A DNA stretch of 64,000 nucleotides. Source: Hyphomicrobiales bacterium (GTDB taxonomy: Bacteria > Pseudomonadota > Alphaproteobacteria > Rhizobiales > Beijerinckiaceae). This document shows, one piece after another, positions 1-9,721 of the stretch. The notes beneath the pieces were generated by a model. That model made no database searches. It was given only the letters and a program-made list of their open reading frames with translations, and was not told where the DNA came from. The stretch is taken from the NCBI GenBank assembly GCA_900473415.1, contig UCLR01000010.1, positions 39,083 through 103,082 of the forward strand, in the 5' to 3' direction. Position 1 is the stretch's first letter. Every line of letters starts with the position of its first letter. The translations under genes were made by a program, and so were the position numbers.

Positions 1-8
1 GTCGTGGG

Positions 9-45
9 TTCCGGGTTCGGCTCTACAAGCCGCCCCGGAATGACA
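9..45. repeat. palindromic intergenic repeat remnant (copy 1)
   Basis: TTCCGGG at 9-15 pairs with CCCGGAA at 34-40, and an inner CGGCT/AGCCG pair (18-22 and 28-32) closes a second hairpin. The 3' part CGCCCCGGAATGACA (31-45) recurs identically at 4114-4128, and related ends occur at 21128-21140 and near 47590. It lies just past the pgi stop codon and may act as its terminator. The left end may be cut by the window. Confidence 0.55.
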
Positions 46-63
46 GCGAGCGCGTCAGGCGAC

Positions 64-1389
64 TCAGCTCCGCCCTTCGGCAAGATACTGCTTGGCGAGG
101 ATTTTCGCCTCTTCCACCGCGGGCTGGTCGAACGGATCGACGCCCATGGCGTAGCCGGTGAGGATCGTCTCCAGCATGAAATGCATCAGCATTTCGCCAT
201 GGCTGGTCTCGTCGATCCGCTCGACATGGAAGCGGCGCACCGCGCAGCCGTTCTTGGCGAAGGTGTCGATCATGGCAACGCCCTGGGCCGCCACCAGATC
301 GCCGATCGTCTTGCCGGCGAAATCGGCCTGCCCGATCTTCTCCGCCAGACCCGCATCGATCTGCGGACCCTTGCCCTTCACGCTGGTGGTGACGACGGTG
401 AAGAACTTGTCCTTCGGACCGGCGAGATAAAGCTGCTGCTGCGAATGCTGGTCGACCGGGCCGAGCGCGCCGACGGGCTGCGTTCCCTGCCCGTCCTTGC
501 CGAGGCTCTCGGCCCAGAGCTGCATCCACCAGCGCGTGAGCAAGGCCAGCTTGTCGGCATAGGGCATCAGCACCGCGATGTTCTTGCCCGAGCGCATGGC
601 GGCGAGATGAAGTGCTGCGCCGATCGCCGAGGGGGTCTCGCGCACGCTCTTGCCGGAGAGCAGCGGCGCGACCGCCCGGCCCGCGCCCAGCCTCAGCGCC
701 TCGATGTCGAGCCCGAGCACGGCGGCAGGCAGCAGGCCGCAATTCGTCAGGACCGAATAGCGCCCGCCGACATCGGTATGGTGCTCAAGGAAGGGCGTAC
801 CGAAGGGTTCCAGCAACGCCCGCAGCGCGTGCAGTTTGCCGGGTTTGGCCGGCTCGGACAGGCCCTGGAAATGCGCGCCGATCTGCTGATCGCTGACATG
901 CGCGCCGCGCAAGGCCTCGATCGCGGCGATCGACTGCAGAAGGGTTTCGCCGGTGCCGCCCGATTTCGAGATCGCGACGAACTTGGTTGTCTTGAGCGGC
1001 AGCCTGGCGAGCAGCGCCGCATAGGTCGCCGGGTCGAGATTGTCGATGAAATGGACGCGCGCGCCGGTCAAGAACTGCGAAAGGCCGGCAATGCCATAGC
1101 CGGTAAGCTGAGCCAGCGTCTGGCCGCCGAGGCTGGAGCCGCCGGTGCCGAGCACCAGGACATCCGTCGTCCCGCCGGATTTGAGCCGCTCGGCGGCGGC
1201 CTTGACCGGGGCGAGATCGGCGGTGTCGCTCGGCAGCTTCAGGAGCGGCAGCGAACCGTCCTTGGCCTGCCCCTGCAGCTTCGCCAGCGCTGGCGCGAGG
1301 TCGGCCAGGGCCTTCTCGAAGGCCGCATCGGGAATGCCTCCCTTGCCCACCTTGGATTCGAGCGCGAGTTCGAAGCTTTGCTGGAGCAT
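64..1389 (-). CDS. pgi: glucose-6-phosphate isomerase (short alphaproteobacterial form)
   Basis: Interconverts glucose-6-phosphate and fructose-6-phosphate in the cytosol. The product has 441 residues, shorter than the roughly 550-residue E. coli type but usual for this subfamily. The sugar-phosphate (SIS) loops are visible as GTGGSSLGG at 81-89 and ISKSGGTGET at 140-149. The family signature follows in the C-terminal half as LWAESLGKDGQGTQP and then GPVDQHSQQQLY. The ATG lies 33 nt beyond the stop of the M16 gene upstream, so co-transcription is possible. Together with zwf, pgl and eda at 40.9-43.7 kb it links fructose-6-phosphate to the Entner-Doudoroff route. No defect seen. Confidence 0.96.
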   Translation of the reverse strand: MLQQSFELALESKVGKGGIPDAAFEKALADLAPALAKLQGQAKDGSLPLLKLPSDTADLAPVKAAAERLKSGGTTDVLVLGTGGSSLGGQTLAQLTGYGIAGLSQFLTGARVHFIDNLDPATYAALLARLPLKTTKFVAISKSGGTGETLLQSIAAIEALRGAHVSDQQIGAHFQGLSEPAKPGKLHALRALLEPFGTPFLEHHTDVGGRYSVLTNCGLLPAAVLGLDIEALRLGAGRAVAPLLSGKSVRETPSAIGAALHLAAMRSGKNIAVLMPYADKLALLTRWWMQLWAESLGKDGQGTQPVGALGPVDQHSQQQLYLAGPKDKFFTVVTTSVKGKGPQIDAGLAEKIGQADFAGKTIGDLVAAQGVAMIDTFAKNGCAVRRFHVERIDETSHGEMLMHFMLETILTGYAMGVDPFDQPAVEEAKILAKQYLAEGRS

Positions 1390-1422
1390 GGATAGATCCG
1401 TATCGACAGGGACGAGACTATT

Positions 1423-2718
1423 TCAGACCAGCCCGACGGGCTTGCCAACCGCCTGCACCAGCAGGGCGGGATTGCCGAAGAGGCGCTGCGCCACACGCCG
1501 GACATCGTCGAGCGTCACCGCGGCGAAGAGGCCGTTGCGCTTGGCCAGATAATCGGGCGTGTCGCCGCGCAGCGCGAGATGCAGCAATTCCCCGGCAATC
1601 TTCGGCGAGGTGTCGAAGCGCAGCGGATAGGAGCCGACGATATAGCGCTTGGCTTCCTCGACCTCGTGCTCGGTCGGGCCTTCGGCCGCGAGCTTCGCCA
1701 TCTCGTCGCGGATCACGGTCATCGACTCGGCGGCGCGGTCGTTGCGGGTCGCCGTGCCGCCGATCAGCAGGCCGCCTTCGCGCATCGGGCTCAGGCTCGA
1801 AGAGACGCCATAGGCGAGGCCGCGCTTCTCGCGCACCTCCATGAAAAGCCGCGAGGTAAAAGCCGAGCCGCCCAGGATGTGGTTCAGCACGCTGCCGGCG
1901 ATGAAATCGGGATCGTGCCACATCAGCCCGGGTCCGACGAAGCGCAGCACGGTCTGCGGCACGTCGAGGTCGATCACATGGGTCTGGCCGAGCCCCTGGA
2001 TCGGCAGGGCTTGCGTCGGCTGGAGCCGCTCCTCGCCCTTCGGCAAGGCACCGAACAGCGCATCGAGGCGCTCCGCCAGCTCGGCGGCGGTGATGGCGCC
2101 GACGACCACGACCTTGAGCCCGGCCCGGTCGAGCAGGGCCGGCGTCAGCGCCTTCAGCGCCGAGCCGTCGAGCTTGGCGACACTGTCGATGTCGCCCCGT
2201 TCCGGACGGCCATAGGCGTGGCCGGGAAAGGCCGCGGCATAGAGCGCGTTGCGGCAGAGCACCTCGGGATTCTTCGCCTGGCGCTGCAGGCCGGCGATGA
2301 TCTGGGCGCGCACGCGGGTGACCGCATCGGCATCGAAGCGCGGCTTGTTGAGCGCCAGCGCGAGCAGTTCGAAGGCCGTGTCGCGATGGCTCGACAGCGT
2401 CTGCATATGGCCGTGGAAATCGTCGCGGCGAGCCTCGAAACCCAGGCTGATCGCATGGTCGGCCATGCGGCCCTGGAAGGCTTCGGCATCGAGATCGCCG
2501 GCGCCCTCGTCGAGCAGGCCGGAGACCAGATAGGCGCTGCCGGCGGCGTTCTCGGGGTCGCGGGTGGCGCCGCCATCGAAGGCGAAGTCGACCGCGATCA
2601 GCGGCAGGCTGTGCTCCTCGACCAGCCAGGCCTCGACGCCGCCGGGCGAGCGCACGGTCTGGACAGTGATGGCGGGGCCCGCGGTGTTGAGGGCCGGGGT
2701 GGGGATGGGCGCGTTCAT
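1423..2718 (-). CDS. M16 peptidase-family protein without the zinc-binding motif
   Basis: The M16 (pitrilysin/MPP-like) fold is recognisable over 431 residues, but where catalytic members carry HxxEH this protein reads GSAYLVSGLLDEG. It therefore lacks the zinc ligands. It keeps the C-terminal substrate-binding stretch with arginine and tyrosine, SRLFMEVREKRGLAYG. It sits 58 nt downstream of a catalytic M16 gene, the usual arrangement for an active/inactive pair resembling the two subunits of mitochondrial processing peptidase; heterodimer formation is inferred. The ATG at 2718 has AGGAAGTGAC before it and is preferred to a GTG 21 nt upstream. Substrate unknown. Confidence 0.9.
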   Translation of the reverse strand: MNAPIPTPALNTAGPAITVQTVRSPGGVEAWLVEEHSLPLIAVDFAFDGGATRDPENAAGSAYLVSGLLDEGAGDLDAEAFQGRMADHAISLGFEARRDDFHGHMQTLSSHRDTAFELLALALNKPRFDADAVTRVRAQIIAGLQRQAKNPEVLCRNALYAAAFPGHAYGRPERGDIDSVAKLDGSALKALTPALLDRAGLKVVVVGAITAAELAERLDALFGALPKGEERLQPTQALPIQGLGQTHVIDLDVPQTVLRFVGPGLMWHDPDFIAGSVLNHILGGSAFTSRLFMEVREKRGLAYGVSSSLSPMREGGLLIGGTATRNDRAAESMTVIRDEMAKLAAEGPTEHEVEEAKRYIVGSYPLRFDTSPKIAGELLHLALRGDTPDYLAKRNGLFAAVTLDDVRRVAQRLFGNPALLVQAVGKPVGLV

Positions 2719-2776
2719 GTCACTTCCTGTCGGCGGCACCGGGAAGGCCCGCCCTTCGAAGATCGGACCAGCGGGC

Positions 2777-4066
2777 TCAGGCGGGCAGCAGCAGGCCGGT
2801 GACGCCGCGGTCCGGCCTCAGATAGCGGCGCGCCGCCTCGACCACCGCGTCGCGGCCGACGGCCTCCAGGCGCTGGGGCCAGGCGATGACATCCTCGACC
2901 GTCTCGCCGACCGCGAGCGCCGAACCGAAGATGCGCGCGAGCGAGGACTGGCTGTCGCGGGCGAAGATCGTCTCGGCGACGAGCCGCGTCCGGGCGCGCG
3001 CCATTTCGAGCTCGCTCGGCCCGTCCGAGAGGAAGGTCGCGAGCGCGGCGTCGAGACCGGCTTCCATGTCCGCCATCGTCACGCCCGGTCGCGGACTCGC
3101 GGAGACCTGCAGGGCGGCGCGGTCGACCATGGAGCCCATGAAATAGGCGCCAGCGCCGGCTGCCAGCTCCTGCTCGACGCAGAGCCTGCGATAGAGCCGC
3201 GACGTGGTGCCGCCGCCGAGGATCTCGGCGACCAGCTCGAGCGCGAGAACCTCCTCGCGCGCGCCGCTCGTATAGGTCGGCGTCAGCCAGCCGCGGCGGA
3301 GCGCCGGCTGCTGCACGCGCGGGTCGTTCAGTGCGACGCGACGCGAGGCGCGCGGATCGGGCTCGATCGGCCGCTTGCGGACGGGCGCTGCGCCGCGCGC
3401 CGCGATCTTGCCATAGCTCTCGCCGGCCAAGGCACGGACTTCGGCGGCATCGGTGTCGCCGGCCACGACCAGGATCGCGTTCTCGGGGGTGTAGAAGCGC
3501 TGGTAATAGGCAAAGGCATCGTCGCGGGAGAGCCCCTCGATCTCGTGCTCCCAGCCGATGATCGGCGTGCCGTAGGGATGGTGCACGAAGAGGGCGGAGG
3601 AGAATTCCTCACCGAGCTGGGCGGCGGGATCGGCATCGACGCGCATGCGCCGCTCCTCCAGCACCACGTCGCGCTCGGGCGCCACCACGCTCTCGTCGAA
3701 GGAAAGGCCGGTCATCCGATCGGCCTCGTAATCCATCATCGCGCGCAGGTGCTCCTTCGGCACGCGCTGGAAATAGGCAGTGTAGTCGAAGGAGGTGAAG
3801 GCGTTCTCCTGCCCGCCATAGGAGGCGACGATCTTCGAGAACTCGCCGGCGGGCCAGCGCTCCGTGCCCTTGAACATCAGGTGCTCGAGGAAATGCGCGA
3901 TGCCCGATTTGCCGGCCGGATCATCGGCCGAGCCGTTGCGATACCAGACCATGTGCGTGACCACCGGGGCGCGGCGATCGCTCACCACGACGACGTCGAG
4001 GCCATTGGTCAACCTGAAGGCTTCGACGGGCTCCGCCGGATCCCGCGGGCGCGCTTGGATAGTCAC
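2777..4066 (-). CDS. M16 family zinc metallopeptidase (catalytic member)
   Basis: Has the inverted zinc motif HFLEH within SGIAHFLEHLMFKGTE and the downstream glutamate in MMDYEADRM, roughly 75 residues later, as in active pitrilysin-type peptidases. The full domain pair is present (429 residues from the chosen start), including SRLYRRLCVEQELAAGAG in the C-terminal half. I chose the GTG at 4066, preceded by GGAGACGGCATCAG. A longer frame reaching 4156 would read through a palindromic intergenic repeat (4096-4128) and gives an arginine-rich, unlikely N-terminus. No signal peptide is evident from the GTG start. Probably works with the non-catalytic partner just downstream on peptides or misfolded proteins; substrate unknown. 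Confidence 0.92.
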   Translation of the reverse strand: MTIQARPRDPAEPVEAFRLTNGLDVVVVSDRRAPVVTHMVWYRNGSADDPAGKSGIAHFLEHLMFKGTERWPAGEFSKIVASYGGQENAFTSFDYTAYFQRVPKEHLRAMMDYEADRMTGLSFDESVVAPERDVVLEERRMRVDADPAAQLGEEFSSALFVHHPYGTPIIGWEHEIEGLSRDDAFAYYQRFYTPENAILVVAGDTDAAEVRALAGESYGKIAARGAAPVRKRPIEPDPRASRRVALNDPRVQQPALRRGWLTPTYTSGAREEVLALELVAEILGGGTTSRLYRRLCVEQELAAGAGAYFMGSMVDRAALQVSASPRPGVTMADMEAGLDAALATFLSDGPSELEMARARTRLVAETIFARDSQSSLARIFGSALAVGETVEDVIAWPQRLEAVGRDAVVEAARRYLRPDRGVTGLLLPA

Positions 4067-4095
4067 CTGATGCCGTCTCCGTGGTCGACGAAAAA

Positions 4096-4128
4096 GGGCG
4101 AGCGCGACGCGCCCGCCCCGGAATGACA
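4096..4128. repeat. palindromic intergenic repeat remnant (copy 2)
   Basis: GGGCG (4096-4100) pairs with CGCCC (4110-4114), and the 3' end CGCCCCGGAATGACA (4114-4128) is identical to 31-45. It lies between the exported-protein gene and the M16 gene. Its presence argues against extending the M16 reading frame upstream of 4066. Confidence 0.5.
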
Positions 4129-4190
4129 ACTTGGTCAGGCGCTGCCGCTTCGGCAAGGGGCGCGCCGGCAGGCAGCCGGCGCGAGGCGGC

Positions 4191-4832
4191 TCAGCGCATC
4201 ACCGGGCCTTGGCCGGTCAGGAATTCGCGCTGGCCGACGGCCTGCTTGTCCTCGACAGGTCCCGCCAGGCCGGGGCCGACGGGCGCGGTTCCGGCCGGCA
4301 TGCGATAGCCGGTCGGCGGCTCGGTCAGCACGCGCCGCGGCGGCTCGGTGCCATAGGTCAGCGTGCTTTCCGCCGTCTGGTTGCGGCGGGCCGCGATATC
4401 GCGGCCGATCCGGATCGGCTGGATCTGGTTGTTGTAGTTGTTGTGCTCTTCGGTGATGACCGGCGCAGCTTCGCCACGCGCGGTGCGGCCGCGGCGCAGG
4501 TCTTCCTGCGACAGAAGCGGGTTGTTGCGCGACGTGTCGTTGGGCACGTATGGGCGCGGATTGGCCGCGTCCTTGCGACGCTGGACGTCCGGATCCTGCG
4601 GCCAAGCGGCATTACGCGCGCTGCCGGCCTCCTGCGGGCGCGGCAGGGCCGAGCTCGGCGGCACGACCAGCGGCGGGCGGGCGCGATAGTCGATGTCGGC
4701 GCCTTCGCCCCTGCCGAAGGTGCCCTCCATCAGATTCTTGAACAGCATGCCCTCCTGCGCGAAGGCAGGCTGGGCCGCAAGCACGAGCGAGCCTGCGAGC
4801 AGCAGATGCGTCACGCGGATGCGTTCGGCCAT
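4191..4832 (-). CDS. exported protein of unknown function
   Basis: 213 residues with a clear Sec-type signal peptide: a basic start, a hydrophobic core (HLLLAGSLVLAAQPAFA) and a likely AFA-QE cleavage site near residue 26. There is no lipobox cysteine, so it is not a lipoprotein despite adjacency to lspA. The mature part is proline- and arginine-rich and probably largely disordered, with an IDYRARPPLVVPPS stretch near residues 47-60. That stretch resembles the PPL-VPP motif of small alphaproteobacterial envelope proteins found between lspA and M16 genes (DUF3035 type). The link is weak and based on motif plus position. The ATG has AAGGGAG upstream. Function unknown; periplasmic location inferred. 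Confidence 0.75.
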   Translation of the reverse strand: MAERIRVTHLLLAGSLVLAAQPAFAQEGMLFKNLMEGTFGRGEGADIDYRARPPLVVPPSSALPRPQEAGSARNAAWPQDPDVQRRKDAANPRPYVPNDTSRNNPLLSQEDLRRGRTARGEAAPVITEEHNNYNNQIQPIRIGRDIAARRNQTAESTLTYGTEPPRRVLTEPPTGYRMPAGTAPVGPGLAGPVEDKQAVGQREFLTGQGPVMR

Positions 4833-4916
4833 GTCGTTCTCCCTTCGGACAAATCCGCCATCGGCTTTAAGAGCGTCTAACCCGAGACGGACGGCGAAAC
4901 GATGGCGAAATCGTCG

Positions 4917-5399
4917 TCAAGCTGTCTTTTCCGTGCCGGGACGGAAGGACTCATATAGCAGACCGAGCACACCGACAACGATCGCGACATCGGCGATGTT
5001 GAAGATGTACCAGCTGAAGTTACCCCAGTGCAGGTGAACAAAGTCCACCACCGCGCCATAGACGGCGCGGTCGACGCCGTTGCCGAGCGCCCCGCCGATG
5101 ATGAGGGCAAGGCTCAGCACCGTCAGCCTGTCGTGGCTGCGCCACATCCAGCGCCAGAGCCAGATCGCCGCGACGAAGGAAACGACGACGAGGAACCAGC
5201 GGCCGAGATCCGTGCCCTGCTGGAACAGCCCGTAGGAGATACCCCGGTTCCAGGCGAGCACGATCGTCAGGAAAGAGGCCAGGTCGAAGGGGCCGTTCTC
5301 GGCGAGGCCGACGCCGTAGAGCAACCAGCACTTCAGAAGCTGATCCGAGACGAAGACGATCAGGACCACCAAAAGGCCGAGGCGGCGGGCTGGAGTCAT
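4917..5399 (-). CDS. lspA: lipoprotein signal peptidase (signal peptidase II)
   Basis: Inner-membrane aspartyl protease that removes the signal peptide of diacylglyceryl-modified prolipoproteins. 160 residues with four hydrophobic segments. The conserved blocks are AWNRGISYG near 49-57, GGALGNGVDR at 102-111, VVDF with catalytic Asp119, and FNIAD with catalytic Asp137. The ATG at 5397-5399 overlaps the ileS stop codon by one base (TGATG), so translation is probably coupled. A longer in-frame start inside ileS is possible but gives an unlikely non-hydrophobic extension. The ileS-lspA pairing is widespread in bacteria. Confidence 0.96.
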   Translation of the reverse strand: MTPARRLGLLVVLIVFVSDQLLKCWLLYGVGLAENGPFDLASFLTIVLAWNRGISYGLFQQGTDLGRWFLVVVSFVAAIWLWRWMWRSHDRLTVLSLALIIGGALGNGVDRAVYGAVVDFVHLHWGNFSWYIFNIADVAIVVGVLGLLYESFRPGTEKTA

Positions 5400-8300
5400 C
5401 AGGCGCGCACCCCCAGCTCCTTCAGGGCTTTGGCATCGCGCGGCGTCACCTGCGGATAGGCGGGATCGGCAGTCGCCGGCTCGAAATACTTCCAGGAGCG
5501 GGCGCATTTGATGCCGGCGGCACGATGGGGAACGACCGCGACGCCCGGCACCTCGGCGAGGCGGAAGGCCTCAGCCGGCCCCTCCCCGCTCTCGACGCGG
5601 ATGTCCGAGGTGATGCTGATCTCGGCGAGATCGGCCCCCGACAGCGCAGCGTTGAGATCGGCATCGGCGACGAAGACCTGCGGCGCAGCTTCCAGAGAGG
5701 AGCCGAGGCGCTTGGCGGCGCGCTCCAGCTCCAGCGCGCCGGTGACGACGCGGCGGACGCGACGGATCTTGGTCCAGCGCTCGGCGAGCTCGCCGTTGAG
5801 CCAGCTTTGGGGCGCCTCGACGAAGCGCTCCAGATGCACCGAGCCCTCGCTGTCCTTGGCCGAGGGATAGCGCTCGAGCCAGGCTTCCTCCGCGGTGAAG
5901 ACAAGGATCGGCGCGAGCCACGTGGTCAGGCAGCGGAAGAGATGGTCGACCACCGTCAACGCACTCTTGCGGACATGGCTGGAACGCGGATCGCAATAGA
6001 GCGCGTCCTTGCGCACATCGAAATAGAAAGCCGACAGCTCGGTGTTCATGAACTGCGAGAGCAGGAAGACGACCTTCTTGTAGTCATAGGTCCGGTAGGC
6101 CTCCTCGACCTGCGGGCCGAGCTCGGCGAGGCGATGCAGCATCAGCCGTTCCAGCTCCGGCATGGTCTGCGGATCGGAGACGCGGATATCCTCGTTGAAA
6201 TGCGCGAGCGTACCGAGCATCCAGCGCATGGTGTTGCGCAGCTTGCGATAGGTCTCGACGAAGGTCTTGAGGATCTCCTTGCCGATGCGCAGGTCGTCGG
6301 AATAGTCCGCCGCAGCAACCCAGAGCCGCAGGATGTCGGCGCCGCTGTCCTTGATGACGTCCTGCGGGGCGGTGACGTTGCCCTTCGACTTCGACATCTT
6401 CTCGCCCTTCTCGTCCAGGCAGAAGCCGTGGGTGAGGACGATGTCGTAAGGCGCGCGGCCGCGCGTGCCGCAGCTTTCCAGCAGGCTCGAATGGAACCAG
6501 CCGCGATGCTGGTCCGAGCCTTCGAGATACATCACCTTGTCCTTGCCGCCATCGACAACGCGGCGGGTCGCGAGATCGGCGCGCTTCTCCAGGGTGAAGG
6601 CATGGGTGGAGCCTGAATCGAACCAGACGTCGAGGACGTCGGTGACGCGCTCGTACTGCGCCGGATCATAGCCGAACGGCTTGAGGAAGCGGGCGCCGTC
6701 CGTGTCGGTGAACCAGGCGTCCGCCCCTTCCGCCTCGAAGGCCTCGGCGATCGCGGCATTGACCTTGGGATCGACGAGGATCTCCTTGGTCTCCTTCTCG
6801 ACGAAAACGGTGATCGGCACGCCCCAGGCGCGCTGGCGCGAGACCACCCAGTCCGGACGGTTGGCGATCATACCGGTGATGCGGTTCTCGCCGACGGCGG
6901 GCACCCATTCGGTGTCCTTGATCGCCTTCAGCGCGCGGTTGCGCAGCGTGTCGCCGTTGCCGCCGGCAACCGGCTGCGGAGCGGCCGCATCCGGCGCGCC
7001 GGCCTCGCCGATCGGCTTGTCCATGGCGATGAACCATTGCGGCGTGTTGCGGAAGATGACCGGCTTCTTCGAGCGCCAGCTATGCGGATACTGATGCTTG
7101 AGCCGCCCGCGGGCGATGATGTTGCCGGCCTCGACCAGCGCCTTGATGACGACGTCGTTGGCGTTGCCCTTGTCGCCCTTGTCGGTGATGACCTGCGCGC
7201 CCTCGAAGCCCGGAGCCTCCTTGGTGAAGCGGCCATCGGCATCGACGGTATAGGGAATGCGGGTCTCGATGCCGCGCTCGGTCAGCTGGCGGCCATTGGC
7301 CATCCAGATGTCGAAGTCCTCGCGACCATGGCTCGGCGCGGTGTGCACGAAGCCGGTACCGGCATCGTCGGTGACATGGTCGCCATCGAGCAGCGGGACG
7401 ACGAAGTCGTAGCCGTGACCGCGTAGCGGATGGGCGGCGGTCAGGCCGGCCAACTGATCCGCGGGAACATCCACGACCAGCTCGAAAGCCTCGACCTTGG
7501 CGGCCTTGAAGACGCTCTCAGCCAAGTTCTTCGCGAGGATGTAGGTCGCACCGACCTTCGCCCAATTGTTCTCAGGCGCGGCCGTGACCTTGTAGAGGCC
7601 ATAGGCGATCTTGTTATGGAAGGAGATCGCGCGGTTGCCGGGGATGGTCCAGGGCGTGGTAGTCCAGATCACGACCGAGGCGCCAGCGAGCGCCGCCGGC
7701 GCATTCTGCACCGGAAACGTCACGTAGATCGTGTCGCTCGTGTGCTCCTCGTACTCGACCTCCGCCTCGGCGAGCGCGGTCTTCTCGACGACCGACCACA
7801 TCACCGGCTTCGAGCCGCGATAGAGCTGGCCGGTCTCGGCGAACTTCATGATCTCGCGGGCGATCTGCGCCTCGGCCGGATAGGCCATCGTCAGGTAGGG
7901 ATCGTCCCAGTCGCCCTCGACGCCGAGGCGCTTGAACTCCTGGCGCTGCACATCGACCCAGTGCTCGGCGAAGGCACGGCATTCCTTGCGGAACTCCACG
8001 ACCGGCACGTCGTCCTTGTTCAGCCCCTTGGCGCGGTACTGCTCCTCGATCTTCCACTCGATCGGCAGGCCATGGCAGTCCCAGCCCGGCACATAGTTCG
8101 AGTCGTAACCCAGCATCTGCTGCGAGCGGGTGACGAGGTCCTTCAGCACCTTGTTCAGCGCGTGGCCGATATGGATGTTGCCGTTCGCATAGGGCGGGCC
8201 ATCGTGGAGCACGAATCTGTCGCGCCCCTGCCCCGCTTCGCGCAGCTTGCAGTAGAGGTCGATCTTCGCCCAGCGGGCGAGCAGCTCCGGCTCGCGCTGC

Positions 8301-8416
8301 GGCAGGCCCGCTCGCATCGGGAATTCCGTCTGCGGCAGGAACAGCGTCTGCGAATAATCGACGCCCGCGGCGGCTTCTGCGCCCTGCGGGGCCTGTGTCT
8401 TGGTGTTTTCGGTCAT
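5399..8416 (-). CDS. ileS: isoleucyl-tRNA synthetase
   Basis: Class I aminoacyl-tRNA synthetase charging tRNA-Ile. The HIGH-type motif is [11 protein letters not shown] near residues 74-84 (from the start used), and the KMSKS loop is EKMSKSKGN. The editing domain between them is full length (about 1005 residues overall). The C-terminal zinc ribbon of E. coli IleS is reduced: only KCARSWKYF remains, with a single cysteine, and the second cysteine pair is absent. The start is uncertain between ATG 8416 and ATG 8434; neither has a strong ribosome site. Ends in the one-base overlap with lspA. Confidence 0.97.
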   Translation of the reverse strand: MTENTKTQAPQGAEAAAGVDYSQTLFLPQTEFPMRAGLPQREPELLARWAKIDLYCKLREAGQGRDRFVLHDGPPYANGNIHIGHALNKVLKDLVTRSQQMLGYDSNYVPGWDCHGLPIEWKIEEQYRAKGLNKDDVPVVEFRKECRAFAEHWVDVQRQEFKRLGVEGDWDDPYLTMAYPAEAQIAREIMKFAETGQLYRGSKPVMWSVVEKTALAEAEVEYEEHTSDTIYVTFPVQNAPAALAGASVVIWTTTPWTIPGNRAISFHNKIAYGLYKVTAAPENNWAKVGATYILAKNLAESVFKAAKVEAFELVVDVPADQLAGLTAAHPLRGHGYDFVVPLLDGDHVTDDAGTGFVHTAPSHGREDFDIWMANGRQLTERGIETRIPYTVDADGRFTKEAPGFEGAQVITDKGDKGNANDVVIKALVEAGNIIARGRLKHQYPHSWRSKKPVIFRNTPQWFIAMDKPIGEAGAPDAAAPQPVAGGNGDTLRNRALKAIKDTEWVPAVGENRITGMIANRPDWVVSRQRAWGVPITVFVEKETKEILVDPKVNAAIAEAFEAEGADAWFTDTDGARFLKPFGYDPAQYERVTDVLDVWFDSGSTHAFTLEKRADLATRRVVDGGKDKVMYLEGSDQHRGWFHSSLLESCGTRGRAPYDIVLTHGFCLDEKGEKMSKSKGNVTAPQDVIKDSGADILRLWVAAADYSDDLRIGKEILKTFVETYRKLRNTMRWMLGTLAHFNEDIRVSDPQTMPELERLMLHRLAELGPQVEEAYRTYDYKKVVFLLSQFMNTELSAFYFDVRKDALYCDPRSSHVRKSALTVVDHLFRCLTTWLAPILVFTAEEAWLERYPSAKDSEGSVHLERFVEAPQSWLNGELAERWTKIRRVRRVVTGALELERAAKRLGSSLEAAPQVFVADADLNAALSGADLAEISITSDIRVESGEGPAEAFRLAEVPGVAVVPHRAAGIKCARSWKYFEPATADPAYPQVTPRDAKALKELGVRA

Positions 8417-8639
8417 TATTCCGGCTCGGGCCATCGGGACGGCGGCCCATTCTCGGGCCTCTGGCGCGTCCTCGCTTGAAACGGGAAAGCGGTCTTGAAA
8501 CCCGGACTGCGCAAGCGCCCGCGCCTTCTCTAGCGCGAGGCGGCAGCCGGGCCCGTAATTCGCCGGGACATATCCATCAGCATGGCGACCATGAGGGGCT
8601 TCTAGCAGGCGGCGTCCGCAGAAGGAAGGGCGGCGTCCT

Positions 8640-9617
8640 TCAGAATGGCGGGGTCTTCGCCAGGATGTCGCGGGCGCGAACGCTGTCAGCGTCCATCTGC
8701 GCGATCAGCGGCGGAAGTGCGTCGAATTTCAGCTCGCCGCGCAGCCAGGAGACGAAGGCGACATCGACCCGCTTGCCATAGAGATCGCCCGAGAAATCGA
8801 AGACGAAGGTTTCCAGTCGCGGCGCACCGTCGTCGAAGGTCGGGCGGCTGCCGAAGCTGGCGACGCCGTCGTGCCAGATGCCGTCGATGCGCATCCGCAC
8901 CGCGTAGATGCCGTAGCGCAGGCCGCAATCGCGGGGCAGATGCATGTTGGCGGTGGGATAGCCGAGATCGCGCCCGCGCTTGTCGCCATGGGCGACAGGT
9001 CCGCGCACCAGCCAGGGCCGGCCGAGGAAATCAGCGGCGCGGGCGACGTCGCCCTCCTGCAATGCGCCTCGGATCAAGCTGGAGGAGACCGCCTCGCCCC
9101 GCCAGGAGAAGGGTGGCACCACGGAGACCGGCACATGCGCCGCCAGCCCATGGGCCTGCAGCAGCTCGGGCGAGCCGGTCCGGCCTTTGCCGAAATGGAA
9201 GTCGTAGCCGCAGACCAGCCCGGCCGCGCCGAGCTTGCTGACCAGCAGATCGTCCACGAAGTGTCCCGCCTCGATGGCAGCGACGTCACGGTCGAAGGGC
9301 AGGACGAAGACCCGGGCGAAGCCTGCCGCGACGAGCAGCTCGATCTTGAGCGCCGGAGGCGTCAGCCGAAAGACCGGCTCCTCCGGGCGGAAGAAACTGC
9401 GCGGATGCGGCTCGAAGGTGAAGGCCGCGGCCAAGGTCCCGCGTTCGCGGGCCATCGCGACCGCCACCCGCGCCAGCTCGGCATGGCCGCGATGGACGCC
9501 GTCGAAATTGCCGAGCGCCAGCACGGCGCCGCGCAGCGCGTCGGGAATCGGCTTGGCGAGGTCGAGGACCACGGCCGCCGGCTCCTCGCGCAGCGGCACA
9601 TCGGCTTGGGATGGCAT
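8640..9617 (-). CDS. ribF: bifunctional riboflavin kinase / FAD synthetase
   Basis: Converts riboflavin to FMN and FMN to FAD. The N-terminal nucleotidyltransferase half shows [15 protein letters not shown] with its GxFDGxHxGH signature and [11 protein letters not shown]. The C-terminal kinase half shows [15 protein letters not shown] and [12 protein letters not shown]. 325 residues from the ATG at 9617. A TTG 57 nt further upstream adds an arginine-rich tail and is unlikely. It lies about 220 nt upstream of ileS on the same strand, the usual ribF-ileS-lspA order. FAD made here would serve the acyl-CoA dehydrogenase and LhgO-like oxidase of this window; that link is general, not regulatory. 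Confidence 0.96.
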   Translation of the reverse strand: MPSQADVPLREEPAAVVLDLAKPIPDALRGAVLALGNFDGVHRGHAELARVAVAMARERGTLAAAFTFEPHPRSFFRPEEPVFRLTPPALKIELLVAAGFARVFVLPFDRDVAAIEAGHFVDDLLVSKLGAAGLVCGYDFHFGKGRTGSPELLQAHGLAAHVPVSVVPPFSWRGEAVSSSLIRGALQEGDVARAADFLGRPWLVRGPVAHGDKRGRDLGYPTANMHLPRDCGLRYGIYAVRMRIDGIWHDGVASFGSRPTFDDGAPRLETFVFDFSGDLYGKRVDVAFVSWLRGELKFDALPPLIAQMDADSVRARDILAKTPPF

Positions 9618-9721
9618 CGATCCAGAACGTCCGTCTGCCCGCCGAAGCCGGGCGATGGCCGTCTTTGCGGCCAAGGCCCCGAGGGCGTCAAGGCCGGCAG
9701 AACGTCACGGCCCGCGCGGCG

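Noticed and set aside
8475-8501. Direct repeat CTTGAAAC (8475-8482 and 8494-8501) before ileS
   Set aside because: Only two 8-mers 19 bp apart, with no known factor. Could be chance; not strong enough to call an operator.
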